DNA from: an uncultured Clostridia bacterium
GTDB taxonomy: Bacteria; Bacillota; Clostridia; Oscillospirales; Ruminococcaceae
Assembly (NCBI GenBank): GCA_947176675.1
Contig: CAMWRN010000002.1
Span: 1-35,697 of the forward strand
Direction: 5' to 3'
Length of the DNA: 35,697 nt
The notes under the pieces: generated by a model
The model's input: the letters and a program-made list of their open reading frames with translations, nothing else
The model's database searches: none
Told to the model about the DNA's origin: nothing
Program-made: the position numbers and the translations under genes
Shown here: piece by piece, positions 14,631 through 21,602 of the stretch
How positions within the stretch are numbered: position 1 is the stretch's first letter
Layout of the letters: every line of letters starts with the position of its first letter

Positions 14631-16034
14631 GTGAAAACCTACCAAGATTTGCAAGAAGTACGGAAAAAGAACGACGAAAAAGAACTTATGTCTTTTCTCA
14701 TAGCCGCCATAAACGACCACAAGAGCAGCGAGATGTACAAAATGGCTATTGAAGCCGATTTGTATATGCGGCATAAAAACGCCTTTATATACAACGCTGT
14801 TGACTTGATAGAGGACGCTTTAGGAAGACGCGTTCCAACTCTTTCGGACGCAGTTAAATGCGCAAGTGGATTTTTCCCGACGTTTGTTATACAGCAAAAT
14901 CAATATCTTTTAGGCAATGGCGTAACGTTTAATAACAAGCAGACAAAGGACAAGTTAGGTGGCGATGAATTTGACGATAAACTGTCGTTTATGGGAGAAG
15001 CTGCGTTGTGGGGCATAGTTTCTTTTGGTTTTTACAATCGAAATAAAGTCGAAACATTTAAGCTTGGCAGTATAGACGAACCGTCGTTTGTTCCATTGTG
15101 GGACGAAGAAAACGGCAGTCTGCGGGCGGGTATACGTTTTTGGCAGATAGACCCGCAAAAGCCGTTGCGAGTTACTCTTTATGAAATGGACGGTATTACT
15201 GAATATATGCAGCGTAAGAGCGAGGAAATGAGGGAATTAACGCCAAAAAAGACGTACAAACAAAAAATATATTCTACCAAAAAAGACGGTGTTATAGGAA
15301 TATCCAACGGAGGCAATTACCCTGCATTTCCAATAGTTCCGTTTTGGGGCAATCCCGAACACCAAAGCGAACTTGTAAGCATAAAAGGCAAAATAGATAT
15401 GTACGACCTTATTTCAACAGGTTTTGCGAGGGACGAACAAGAAGCGGCTACTATATATTGGACTATCAGTAATGCGGGAGGTATGGACAAAAAAGATCTC
15501 AAAGAATTTGTTGAAAATCTTAGAGTTGTTCGCGCAGCAAACACAAGCGAACAAACGAGGGTAGAAGCGCATACTGTTGAAGTTCCGTATCAAAGTCGTG
15601 AAACTTATTTGAACCGCCTTGAAAACGATATGTACAGAGATTTTATGGCGTTAAATCTTAGAGATATATCGGCAGGGAACAACACGGCAACCGCTATAGA
15701 AGCCGCATACGAAACTCTGAACAATAAGGCAGACCGTTACGAATACTGCGTAAGGCAATTTATAAAGGGCTTGTTAGAACTTGCGGGAGTGGACGACGCT
15801 CCCACGTTCAAACGCTCTAAAATTGTAAATGTTGCGGAACAAACAAACGCGGTTCTTGCTATGGGAAATTACATTGATGATAGGACGGCGTTAAATTTGT
15901 TCCCTCTTATTTCTGTTGATGAAGTGGACGAAATTCGCGCTCGAAAAGCAGAGGAGGAAATGGGACGGTATGAAGATACAGCGGCTGAGGAACAGGAAGA
16001 ACCGCTCGGAAATACAAGCAAGGAGGCTGAATAA
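14631..16034 (+). CDS. portal protein (SPP1 gp6-like)
   Basis: 467 residues. The dodecameric portal forms the DNA entry vertex and the docking site for terminase and connector. The sequence fits the SPP1-type family: an N-terminal helical region, NQYLLGNGVTF, the central RFWQIDP...LYEMDGITEY wing strands, FPIVPFWGNPEHQSEL, and a C-terminal SRETYLNRLENDMYRDFMAL and GNNTATAIEAAYETLNNKAD crown, ending in a disordered acidic tail. GTG 14631 follows AGGGGGA. It lies between terL and the minor head protein as expected. Confidence 0.92.
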   Translation: MKTYQDLQEVRKKNDEKELMSFLIAAINDHKSSEMYKMAIEADLYMRHKNAFIYNAVDLIEDALGRRVPTLSDAVKCASGFFPTFVIQQNQYLLGNGVTFNNKQTKDKLGGDEFDDKLSFMGEAALWGIVSFGFYNRNKVETFKLGSIDEPSFVPLWDEENGSLRAGIRFWQIDPQKPLRVTLYEMDGITEYMQRKSEEMRELTPKKTYKQKIYSTKKDGVIGISNGGNYPAFPIVPFWGNPEHQSELVSIKGKIDMYDLISTGFARDEQEAATIYWTISNAGGMDKKDLKEFVENLRVVRAANTSEQTRVEAHTVEVPYQSRETYLNRLENDMYRDFMALNLRDISAGNNTATAIEAAYETLNNKADRYEYCVRQFIKGLLELAGVDDAPTFKRSKIVNVAEQTNAVLAMGNYIDDRTALNLFPLISVDEVDEIRARKAEEEMGRYEDTAAEEQEEPLGNTSKEAE

Positions 16035-16036
16035 AA

Positions 16037-16129
16037 ATGAAAAATGCTATTAAATGGGTAATGATACATAACATTGCCGTGATTATCGGTTTTGTTATGC
16101 TTGCGGTAATATTAAGCATTGGTGGATAG
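16037..16129 (+). CDS. 30-residue single-pass membrane peptide
   Basis: Reads MKNAIKWVMIHNIAVIIGFV then MLAVILSIGG and TAG at 16127-16129. ATG 16037 lies 10 nt after a perfect AGGAGG (16021-16026), which makes translation likely. The peptide is one hydrophobic helix with a short basic N-terminus. It is located between portal and minor head protein in the head operon. No family assignment. A toxin-like, exclusion or membrane-anchor role is possible. Confidence 0.55.
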   Translation: MKNAIKWVMIHNIAVIIGFVMLAVILSIGG

Positions 16130-16196
16130 TATTTTTTTCTTTACTGTTTACACATTGTTTTCGTTCTGGCGGAGATAGCAAAGAGAGTGATGAGTA

Positions 16197-17165
16197 ATGC
16201 CCGACAAGGCACACAAACAAACCGATAAAAAACTCTTGAAAATGGAGCAGCATATCAAGGATATATACGCACAGGCAGAGGGTGATATGCGGGCAAAGTG
16301 GGAGGAGTTTATGGAGAACGCCGAGAAACGCACCGTAAAGCTCCGTGAGCGGCTTGAAGCGGCTTTAAAGGGTAATGACCCCAAAGAGATAAAAGAGGCA
16401 AGAGCGGCATTACAGCAGCGTTTAGAGTACGTCACGTTCCGCAATGAGCAGTACAAGAAAATGGTGGAGCAAATGGTGGCAAACTATGAACACGCCAACG
16501 AAATCGCCCTCGCATACATAAACGGCGAATTGCCCGAAATTTATACCTTGAATTACAACTATATTGGTAAGGATATAGAAAAACAAGTCGGCAGGAACGT
16601 CCAGAAAGCCTTTGCAAAAGAATACTCTTTTACATTGGTAGACCAAAACACGGTTTATCTGCTTGCCAAAAAGAATAAAAGCCTCTTGCCGTACAAAAAA
16701 GTCAACGTGCCTAAAGACTTGCGCTGGAACACCAAACAGATAAACGCGCAAGTCATGCAGGGTATTTTGCAAGGCGAAAGTATGCACAAAATAGCTGCAC
16801 GTCTGCAAACCGTCACGGACATGACCTCCTCCGCCGCCATACGCAACGCCCGTACTATGGTTACGGGAGCGGAAAATGCAGGACGTATGCGCGCTGCGGA
16901 TAAAGCCATTGATGACGGCGTGGTTATGAAAAAATCGTGGCTTGCAACGCACGACGAACGTACCCGTGACTGGCATATGGACTTAAACGGCGTGGAAGTT
17001 GAGAACGACGAACCGTTTGAGAATGATTATGGTAAGATTATGTACCCAGGCGACCCCCACGCACACCCTGCAAACGTCTATAATTGCCGTTGTACATTGG
17101 TTTATGTCGTTGTTGGAATTAAAAAGCCAAACGGTGAAATTGTATACTTCAAGGGAGGTAAATAA
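16197..17165 (+). CDS. minor head protein (SPP1 gp7 / Mu F-like)
   Basis: 322 residues. A long charged helical N-terminus is followed by the Phage_Mu_F-type C-terminal domain: NARTMVTGAENAGRMRAAD, then SWLATHDERTRDWHMDLNGV, PHAHPANVYNCRCTLVYVV. The Cys-Arg-Cys and HPxNVYNCRC ending is diagnostic of this family. It associates with the portal and a few copies enter the head. ATG 16197 follows a GAGAGTGAT ribosome binding site. It ends one base into the next gene (TAATG). Confidence 0.92.
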   Translation: MPDKAHKQTDKKLLKMEQHIKDIYAQAEGDMRAKWEEFMENAEKRTVKLRERLEAALKGNDPKEIKEARAALQQRLEYVTFRNEQYKKMVEQMVANYEHANEIALAYINGELPEIYTLNYNYIGKDIEKQVGRNVQKAFAKEYSFTLVDQNTVYLLAKKNKSLLPYKKVNVPKDLRWNTKQINAQVMQGILQGESMHKIAARLQTVTDMTSSAAIRNARTMVTGAENAGRMRAADKAIDDGVVMKKSWLATHDERTRDWHMDLNGVEVENDEPFENDYGKIMYPGDPHAHPANVYNCRCTLVYVVVGIKKPNGEIVYFKGGK

Positions 17166-17695
17166 TGGGTAAGGAAATAACGAACGTAACTATAACTGAC
17201 AATACGGGTTTAGTCCGTGAGGCTTTAGCAAGAGCGACAAGACAAGCTCTTGCAGCAATAGGGACAACGGCAGAACGATATGTAAAAGAAAATATGACAT
17301 ACGACACTACACCTCCTAAGCCTCCTATTGATACGGGATTGTTAAGAAATTCTATGACTTATGTCGTTTCGGGAGAAGAGGCGCATATAAAAAATTATAA
17401 GGCTGATAAAGGCGACGAAAGCGGCGAATATTCTGGAACAGCTCCCGCAACGCCCAAAAACACCGTATACGTGGGAACAAATGTAGAATACGGCGTTTTT
17501 ATTGAGGAGGGAACGGGTATTCACGCCGCAGGAAACAAAGGCAGAAAAGACCCGTGGGTTTATACCGACGAAAAAACAGGCAAAAAACGTGTTACGGCAG
17601 GATATACAGCCCGTCATATGATACGCCGAGCTGTAACGGAGCATACGGACGAATATAGGGAGATTGTCAAGCAAACATTTAAGGCTAACGAGTAA
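17165..17695 (+). CDS. HK97 gp10-family neck/tail morphogenesis protein
   Basis: 176 residues. It shows the HK97-gp10 pattern: a helical N-terminus, PPIDTGLLRNSMTYVV, VYVGTNVEYGVFIEEGTG, and the ending TARHMIRRAVTEHTDEYREI. Such proteins join head and tail. In most phages this gene lies between head closure and tail terminator; here it directly follows the minor head protein (1-nt overlap) and precedes a terminator and cargo insert, an unusual order. GGGAGG precedes ATG 17165. Confidence 0.88.
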   Translation: MGKEITNVTITDNTGLVREALARATRQALAAIGTTAERYVKENMTYDTTPPKPPIDTGLLRNSMTYVVSGEEAHIKNYKADKGDESGEYSGTAPATPKNTVYVGTNVEYGVFIEEGTGIHAAGNKGRKDPWVYTDEKTGKKRVTAGYTARHMIRRAVTEHTDEYREIVKQTFKANE

Positions 17696-17700
17696 AATAA

Positions 17701-17731
17701 CCCCGCAATCGTTAAGACTGCGGGGATTTTT
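17701..17731 (+). terminator. rho-independent terminator after the gp10-like gene
   Basis: CCCCGCA (17701-17707) pairs with TGCGGGG (17719-17725), 11-nt loop, then ATTTTT. It would stop the packaging/portal transcript before the cargo genes and so requires read-through or a new promoter for the capsid genes. Confidence 0.88.
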
Positions 17732-17733
17732 AT

Positions 17734-17756
17734 AGTAAAGTTTATTGAAGTGCAGT
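17734..17756 (+). repeat. 23-nt exact intergenic repeat, copy 2
   Basis: Identical to 12117-12139. It begins 3 nt after the T-run of the terminator and lies upstream of the cargo gene at 17812. Both copies are intergenic, in the same orientation, and at the start of a late segment. Confidence 0.85.
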
Positions 17757-17779
17757 AGTTTTCCACCATAAAATATAGT
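17734..17779 (+). promoter_or_regulatory. candidate regulator-dependent late promoter
   Basis: The 23-nt repeat is followed after 17 nt by TATAGT (17774-17779), a fair -10 hexamer, with no matching -35 consensus. This suggests the repeat acts in place of a -35 as an activator site. The TATAGT is followed by an A/T-rich leader and the GGAGG of the gene at 17812. The assignment is inference from position and from repeat identity. Confidence 0.4.
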
Positions 17780-17811
17780 TAATAGTTATAAATTAAGCGG
17801 AGGATTGCAAA

Positions 17812-18225
17812 GTGCAGAAAAAACGACTGTTAACAGATGATTATGTTGAAGCCGCTGAAAAAGTTCTTGCAAAAGGTGAACGAACATTGACTGTGCCTAT
17901 CAAGGACGGGGTGAGACTTTTTTCGCTTAATCAAAAAGAGATAAAATTTGTTAAGCAGGAAGAGGTGAGCCAAACAAAACTGGATAAAGCACCAATGCCA
18001 ACCCCAAATACTATGGATTATCTTTCTTTTGCAGGGTGCGGCTGTTCTCGCAAAACAAATTACAAAGAAAATTGCTATTTTTATGAGGCGGTAAGGGATA
18101 TGGGTGCAACAATACCAACTTGCAATTATTATGCAAAATTAGGATATTGCCCTTGTGAGGATTGCAACAAATACATAAGCAAATCGACCGTTTTTGAAAT
18201 GGTAAAAAATAAAGTTGCAAATTAA
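17812..18225 (+). CDS. Cys-rich cargo protein of unknown function
   Basis: 137 residues from GTG 17812 with GGAGG at 17799-17803. The N-terminal half is helical and charged. The C-terminal half is a dense Cys region (FAGCGCSRKTNYKENCYFYE, then CNYYAKLGYCPCEDC) suited to binding two metal ions. It is AT-rich compared with the flanking head genes, follows a terminator and has its own candidate promoter, so it looks like a moron inserted in the head operon. No homologous family recalled. A DNA- or RNA-binding anti-host factor is possible but not shown. Confidence 0.62.
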   Translation: MQKKRLLTDDYVEAAEKVLAKGERTLTVPIKDGVRLFSLNQKEIKFVKQEEVSQTKLDKAPMPTPNTMDYLSFAGCGCSRKTNYKENCYFYEAVRDMGATIPTCNYYAKLGYCPCEDCNKYISKSTVFEMVKNKVAN

Positions 18226-18240
18226 GCGTGAGGAAATAAA

Positions 18241-18840
18241 ATGCAATTGCTATATACAGGATACTTAGGGGATTTGTACGTTACTGATACTGGCACGTTA
18301 ATTAAAAAACAGCATTGTTATTGTAACTATAAATACAAACCAGACAAGCTATGCGAAATATTTTACGAATGTGGAAACAGAGGCACAGATTATGACCGCC
18401 AATATCATACAGCTTTAAATTTTGTTGGCAAACCATTAGAAGATTTAAAACAAGAAATTAAAAGACGTGCGTTAATAAACGAAAAAATCAGAGAAAAACG
18501 GCAAAAACAAATTGACGATTGGAATTCCCAAGAAAATAAAATCAAGCAATTTTTAATAGGCATAGACAAAAAAGTATATGATTTTGAAACAGGGTTTAAC
18601 GTATATGTGCTTACTAATACCAAGCACACAAAGAAAGAGCAAATTGATTTTGTTAAAAATCATAAAAAGCTTTTTATAAACTTTGTTGTAAAAGAAATCA
18701 AAAAAATACGCAAAGGCAAATATTCGGATTTATTGCCATTTTGTTATATATCTGAAATAACAGTTAAAAACAACAACGAAATAGTTGTAACTTTTGAGAT
18801 AAAAGAAGAATTGCAAGAAAAATTGCAATTGTTAAATTAA
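18241..18840 (+). CDS. AT-rich cargo protein of unknown function
   Basis: 199 residues, very rich in Lys, Asn and Ile, with base use clearly more AT-biased than the capsid and portal genes. Visible parts are an N-terminal segment with HCYCNYKYKPDKLC, a central long basic helix (LKQEIKRRALINEKIREKRQ), and a C-terminal alpha/beta domain ending in ITVKNNNEIVVTFEIKEEL. No motif of known function. It forms a two-gene cargo unit with the preceding gene, bounded by terminator-like hairpins on both sides. Confidence 0.62.
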   Translation: MQLLYTGYLGDLYVTDTGTLIKKQHCYCNYKYKPDKLCEIFYECGNRGTDYDRQYHTALNFVGKPLEDLKQEIKRRALINEKIREKRQKQIDDWNSQENKIKQFLIGIDKKVYDFETGFNVYVLTNTKHTKKEQIDFVKNHKKLFINFVVKEIKKIRKGKYSDLLPFCYISEITVKNNNEIVVTFEIKEELQEKLQLLN

Positions 18841-18848
18841 ATATTATC

Positions 18849-18919
18849 CTCGCTCTAAGCGTTGAGTGAGAAGAACCAAGCGTGGTTATTGTTGAGAAAT
18901 CAGCAGTAATCACGCTTTT
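18849..18919 (+). ncRNA. two-hairpin plus terminator RNA element, copy 1
   Basis: Stem CTCGCTC (18849-18855) pairs with GAGTGAG (18864-18870) around the loop TAAGCGTT. A 3-nt linker leads to AACC-AAGCGT-GGTT (18874-18887), a small hairpin. The same GGTT also lies in a longer helix, 18878-18891 with 18904-18917 (14 bp, 2 G-U), which ends in TTTT and is a good terminator. The small hairpin and terminator exclude each other. A second copy with the same layout is at 33296-33372, with seven of seven pairs of the first stem changed but still paired. Confidence 0.65.
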
Positions 18920-18924
18920 GCTTT

Positions 18925-19036
18925 TATGTGGTGGCGGAATAGGTAGACGCAAGTGGTTCGGGCGTGAGAACCGTTCGGAGTGTGCGCACACGAAGAACAA
19001 AAGACGCTATGCAAGGTGCAAATCCTTGCCCGCATA
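18925..19036 (+). ncRNA. tRNA-like cloverleaf without a normal anticodon arm
   Basis: Acceptor stem TATGTGG (18925-18931) pairs with CCGCATA (19030-19036), one G-U. TG then leads to a D arm GCGGAATAGGTAGACGC (18934-18950), as in tRNA-Leu. The T arm is a 6-bp stem GCAAGG/CCTTGC with loop TGCAAAT (19011-19029), stacked directly on the acceptor. The expected anticodon arm is instead an 8-bp stem (18952-18959 with 18968-18975) with an 8-nt loop GGGCGTGA. It is followed by a 35-nt variable region containing GTGT-GCGC-ACAC. No CCA and no usable anticodon, so it is a tRNA mimic or a badly decayed tRNA-Leu. Confidence 0.6.
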
Positions 19037-19041
19037 CAACG

Positions 19042-19066
19042 ATAAAACCCGCTTATGCGGTTTTAT
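19042..19066 (+). terminator. hairpin before the scaffold gene
   Basis: ATAAAACCCGC pairs with GCGGTTTTAT across a TTAT loop, with one bulged C. The T-run is inside the stem, as in bidirectional terminators. It lies 5 nt after the tRNA-like fold and 48 nt before the scaffold gene, so it may also act as an RNA-processing or stability element. Confidence 0.5.
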
Positions 19067-19114
19067 AAATCATTCTTAGGGTAGCTCCCGTAACAGCGAG
19101 AAAGGAATGTAATT

Positions 19115-19732
19115 ATGGCAGATTTTGAAAGCATTATTAAAAATCATTGCAGCGAAGACGGGGGTATTCCCGCCGAAGCTATTGCCAAACTGACAAAGGC
19201 TATCAGCACTACTGTTGGAAATGAGTTTGTTGAGAAAACCCGTTATAAGGCAAAACTGGAGGAAATCGAAACGCTCAAAACAGAAAAGCAGACCGCCGAA
19301 GACAGCGCAACAACCGCTGAAAGCTGGAAAAAAAAGTACGAAACACTTGAAGCAGAAACAAAGGCAAAGGAAACAAGGTCGGCAAAGGAAAAGGCGTACC
19401 GCTCTTTGCTTGAAGCCGCAAGCGTGGACGGTAAACATCACAATATGCTTGTCAAGGCGGCGAAAGAGGATATTGACGGCATTGAACTTGACAAGGACGG
19501 CAATATCAAGAACGCCGACAAACTGACAGAGAAAATTAAAACCGATTGGTCGGGCTTTATTGTCGGCGTAACCGAAATAGGGGCAAACACCCCTAATCCG
19601 CCTGCGAACAATGGCAGCAAAATGACGAAAGCCGATATTTATGCTAAGGACGATAACGGCAAGTATAAGCTTGACACAACAACACGGCAAAACGCTCTTG
19701 CCGAAATGTTGAGAAACGAAGGAGGAACTTAA
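19115..19732 (+). CDS. capsid scaffold protein (GP20-like)
   Basis: 205 residues of mostly charged coiled coil (KLEEIETLKTEKQTAEDSAT, then SWKKKYETLEAETKAKETRS) with a C-terminal segment ending in LAEMLRNEGGT that resembles phage minor structural GP20 scaffolds. It sits immediately before the capsid gene, as scaffolds do. It directs assembly of the procapsid and is then lost. Start ATG 19115 with GAAAGGA upstream. The leader region contains the tRNA-like RNA. Confidence 0.82.
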   Translation: MADFESIIKNHCSEDGGIPAEAIAKLTKAISTTVGNEFVEKTRYKAKLEEIETLKTEKQTAEDSATTAESWKKKYETLEAETKAKETRSAKEKAYRSLLEAASVDGKHHNMLVKAAKEDIDGIELDKDGNIKNADKLTEKIKTDWSGFIVGVTEIGANTPNPPANNGSKMTKADIYAKDDNGKYKLDTTTRQNALAEMLRNEGGT

Positions 19733-19736
19733 TTTT

Positions 19737-20789
19737 ATGGCGGTAAAAGAAAACCTTACCATGACGAGTGATTTTACAATCAAAGCCCGTGAAGTGGACT
19801 TTGTAACCCGTTTTACGGACACTTGGGAAGCTCTACGCGAAATTATGGGCATTATGCGCCCTATTGAAAAAACACCCGGCACAACACTTACAAGTTACAC
19901 GGCAAGTGTTACATTGGAAAACGGCGACGTTCCCGAGGGCGAAGAAATTCCTTACAGCAAAGCAAAAGTTAAACCTGTTTCATACGCAGACCTTAAACTT
20001 AAAAAGTATGCTAAAGCTGTTACTATTGAAGATGTTGAAAAATTTGGAGCAACCGCAGCGGTGCAAAAAACGGACGAAGCGTTTTTGTTTGAGTTGCAGA
20101 GCGTTGTAATGGACAACTTTTACAGCTTTATTTTGACGGGCTCGCTCACAAAAACAGCTGTAAATCTCCAGTCGGCGATCGCCTCTGCTATCGGCTTGGC
20201 AAAGGACAAGTTTAAGAAAATGCACAAAAATTCGTCCGAAATAGTGGTAATTGTCAACACTTTGGATATTTACGACTATTTGGCTGCAGCGGGAATTACC
20301 ACACAAAATGCTTTTGGTATAGAATACCTTAAAAATTTTTTGGGCGCAGCCTCTATGATTATATCGTCCGAAATACCGCAAGGCAAAGTTATTGCAACTC
20401 CTGCCGGCAACATTGATTTGTATTACATTAACCCCGCACACAGCGATTTTAAACAGCTTGGACTTGATTACACAGTACAGGGCGAAACAAACCTCATAGG
20501 CTTCCACGCAAACGGCGACTATTCTCACGCGGTAGGCGAAAGCTTTGCGCTTATGGGTATGAAGCTGTGGGCTGAATATCTTGATGGTATCGCTGTTGTG
20601 TCTATACAAGGGGCAGGCGGCGAGGGCGGTGAAAACGATAACCTCGAAACGCAAGACCTCGAAGCTCCCGACCTTAGCGGTATGTCCAAAGACGAACTGC
20701 TTGCCTATGCGGCAGAAAACGGAGTAAAGGGCGTAAGCAATGCAGACAAGAAAGAAAATATAATCGCTGCTATCGAAGCGGCTATGTAA
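19737..20789 (+). CDS. HK97-fold major capsid protein with C-terminal HeH/LEM-like domain
   Basis: 350 residues. The body matches the SPP1/HK97-like capsid: an N-terminal arm (DFTIKAREVDFVTRFTDTWE), E-loop and P-domain strands (TLTSYTASVTLENGDVPEGE, AKAVTIEDVEKFG), and A-domain (EIVVIVNTLDIYDYLAAAGI, MIISSEIPQGKVIATPAGN). After an acidic Gly-rich linker, residues about 313-350 (MSKDELLAYAAENGVKGVSN then ADKKENIIAAI) form a helix-extended-loop-helix module of the HeH/LEM/SAP type, probably displayed on the capsid or binding DNA. GGAGG at 19721-19725 sets the start. Confidence 0.9.
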   Translation: MAVKENLTMTSDFTIKAREVDFVTRFTDTWEALREIMGIMRPIEKTPGTTLTSYTASVTLENGDVPEGEEIPYSKAKVKPVSYADLKLKKYAKAVTIEDVEKFGATAAVQKTDEAFLFELQSVVMDNFYSFILTGSLTKTAVNLQSAIASAIGLAKDKFKKMHKNSSEIVVIVNTLDIYDYLAAAGITTQNAFGIEYLKNFLGAASMIISSEIPQGKVIATPAGNIDLYYINPAHSDFKQLGLDYTVQGETNLIGFHANGDYSHAVGESFALMGMKLWAEYLDGIAVVSIQGAGGEGGENDNLETQDLEAPDLSGMSKDELLAYAAENGVKGVSNADKKENIIAAIEAAM

Positions 20790-20805
20790 AGAAAGGCGGC
20801 GCAGT

Positions 20806-21231
20806 ATGATTGACGAAATCTGCACGGAGCTGAAAAACTGGTTTGTTACCGACGGCGACAAACATTTTGGCACGTTTACAATTTCAGACGGTCGGATTGC
20901 GCCGTCTGACTTTTTACAGCAAGGGCAGTATTACCGCGTTATCGGGTCGGTGTTTAATGACGGTGTACATAGATACGGCGACGATACTGATATACTGACT
21001 CCCGAAATCTTTAAAGGTGCAGTATGGGCTATGCGTGTACCGTATGCGGTTGTGCAGTTGTCGGTTGAGGTTGATAACTGGGTTAAAAATTACGGTGAAA
21101 TACTGGCAAGCCCGTACACGTCCGAAAGCTTTGCGGGGTATTCTTACAGCAAGGCTACAAATGCGAGCGGCGGTTCGGTGACGTGGCAAGACGTTTTTCG
21201 TTCCCGCCTTAACAAATGGAGGAAAATATGA
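20806..21231 (+). CDS. head-tail connector (gp6/gp15-like)
   Basis: 141 residues directly downstream of the capsid gene. It starts MIDEICTELKNWFVTDGDKH and contains the tail segment FAGYSYSKATNASGGSVTWQ before an Arg/Lys-rich end, typical of phage gp6-like connector proteins that bind beneath the portal. It overlaps the next gene by 4 nt (ATGA). The role is assigned from position and general pattern. Confidence 0.75.
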   Translation: MIDEICTELKNWFVTDGDKHFGTFTISDGRIAPSDFLQQGQYYRVIGSVFNDGVHRYGDDTDILTPEIFKGAVWAMRVPYAVVQLSVEVDNWVKNYGEILASPYTSESFAGYSYSKATNASGGSVTWQDVFRSRLNKWRKI

Positions 21232-21602
21232 GTTTACTTGATAAAACAATGGAAGATTGTGTAATGCTTGATAAAACTACAGTCCCCGACATTTACGGCA
21301 GCGGTATAATCATCACGTACAAAGAGGGCGCGTCGTTTACGGCTAACGTTGTTTTTGACAGTTCTACGCAAGGTAAAATAGCCGCCGTACAAGGAGTTAA
21401 AAACCTTTATACGGTCATTACCAAAAAAACGATCGCTTTTGCGTACCACGACGTTTTTAAACGGTTAAGCGACGGCAAAATTTTCCGCATAACTTCCGAC
21501 GGTAACGATAATAAAACACCTCCGAGCGCAGGGCTTGATATGCGGGCGACGTCGGCGGAAGAATGGCAGTTGCCTAACACAATGGAGGTAAACGATGGCT
21601 GA
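21228..21602 (+). CDS. head closure protein
   Basis: 124 residues. Start ATG 21228 overlaps the connector stop, with GGAGG at 21218-21222. The sequence is beta-rich (GSGIIITYKEGASFTANVVF, TVITKKTIAFAYHDVFKRLS, GKIFRITSDGNDN), as in SPP1 gp16-like stoppers and head-tail joining proteins. It is the second gene after the capsid, the usual place for the protein that seals the filled head. It overlaps the next gene by 8 nt. Confidence 0.7.
   Translation: MSLLDKTMEDCVMLDKTTVPDIYGSGIIITYKEGASFTANVVFDSSTQGKIAAVQGVKNLYTVITKKTIAFAYHDVFKRLSDGKIFRITSDGNDNKTPPSAGLDMRATSAEEWQLPNTMEVNDG

Noticed and set aside
18849..18919. ANTAR-type antiterminator
   Set aside because: The architecture is similar, but the loops do not have the A1/G4 hexaloop pattern and no ANTAR protein is encoded in the window.
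18925..19036. Functional tRNA-Leu
   Set aside because: The anticodon arm has an 8-nt loop with no standard anticodon position, the T loop is altered, and there is no CCA.
18882..19079. 65-residue plus-strand ORF over the tRNA-like region
   Set aside because: No ribosome binding site, and the sequence is explained by paired RNA structure.
19980..20873. Long minus-strand open frame (297 codons) opposite the capsid gene
   Set aside because: It mirrors the third-position pattern of the capsid gene, lacks a ribosome binding site, and its product is Cys/Phe-rich without motifs.
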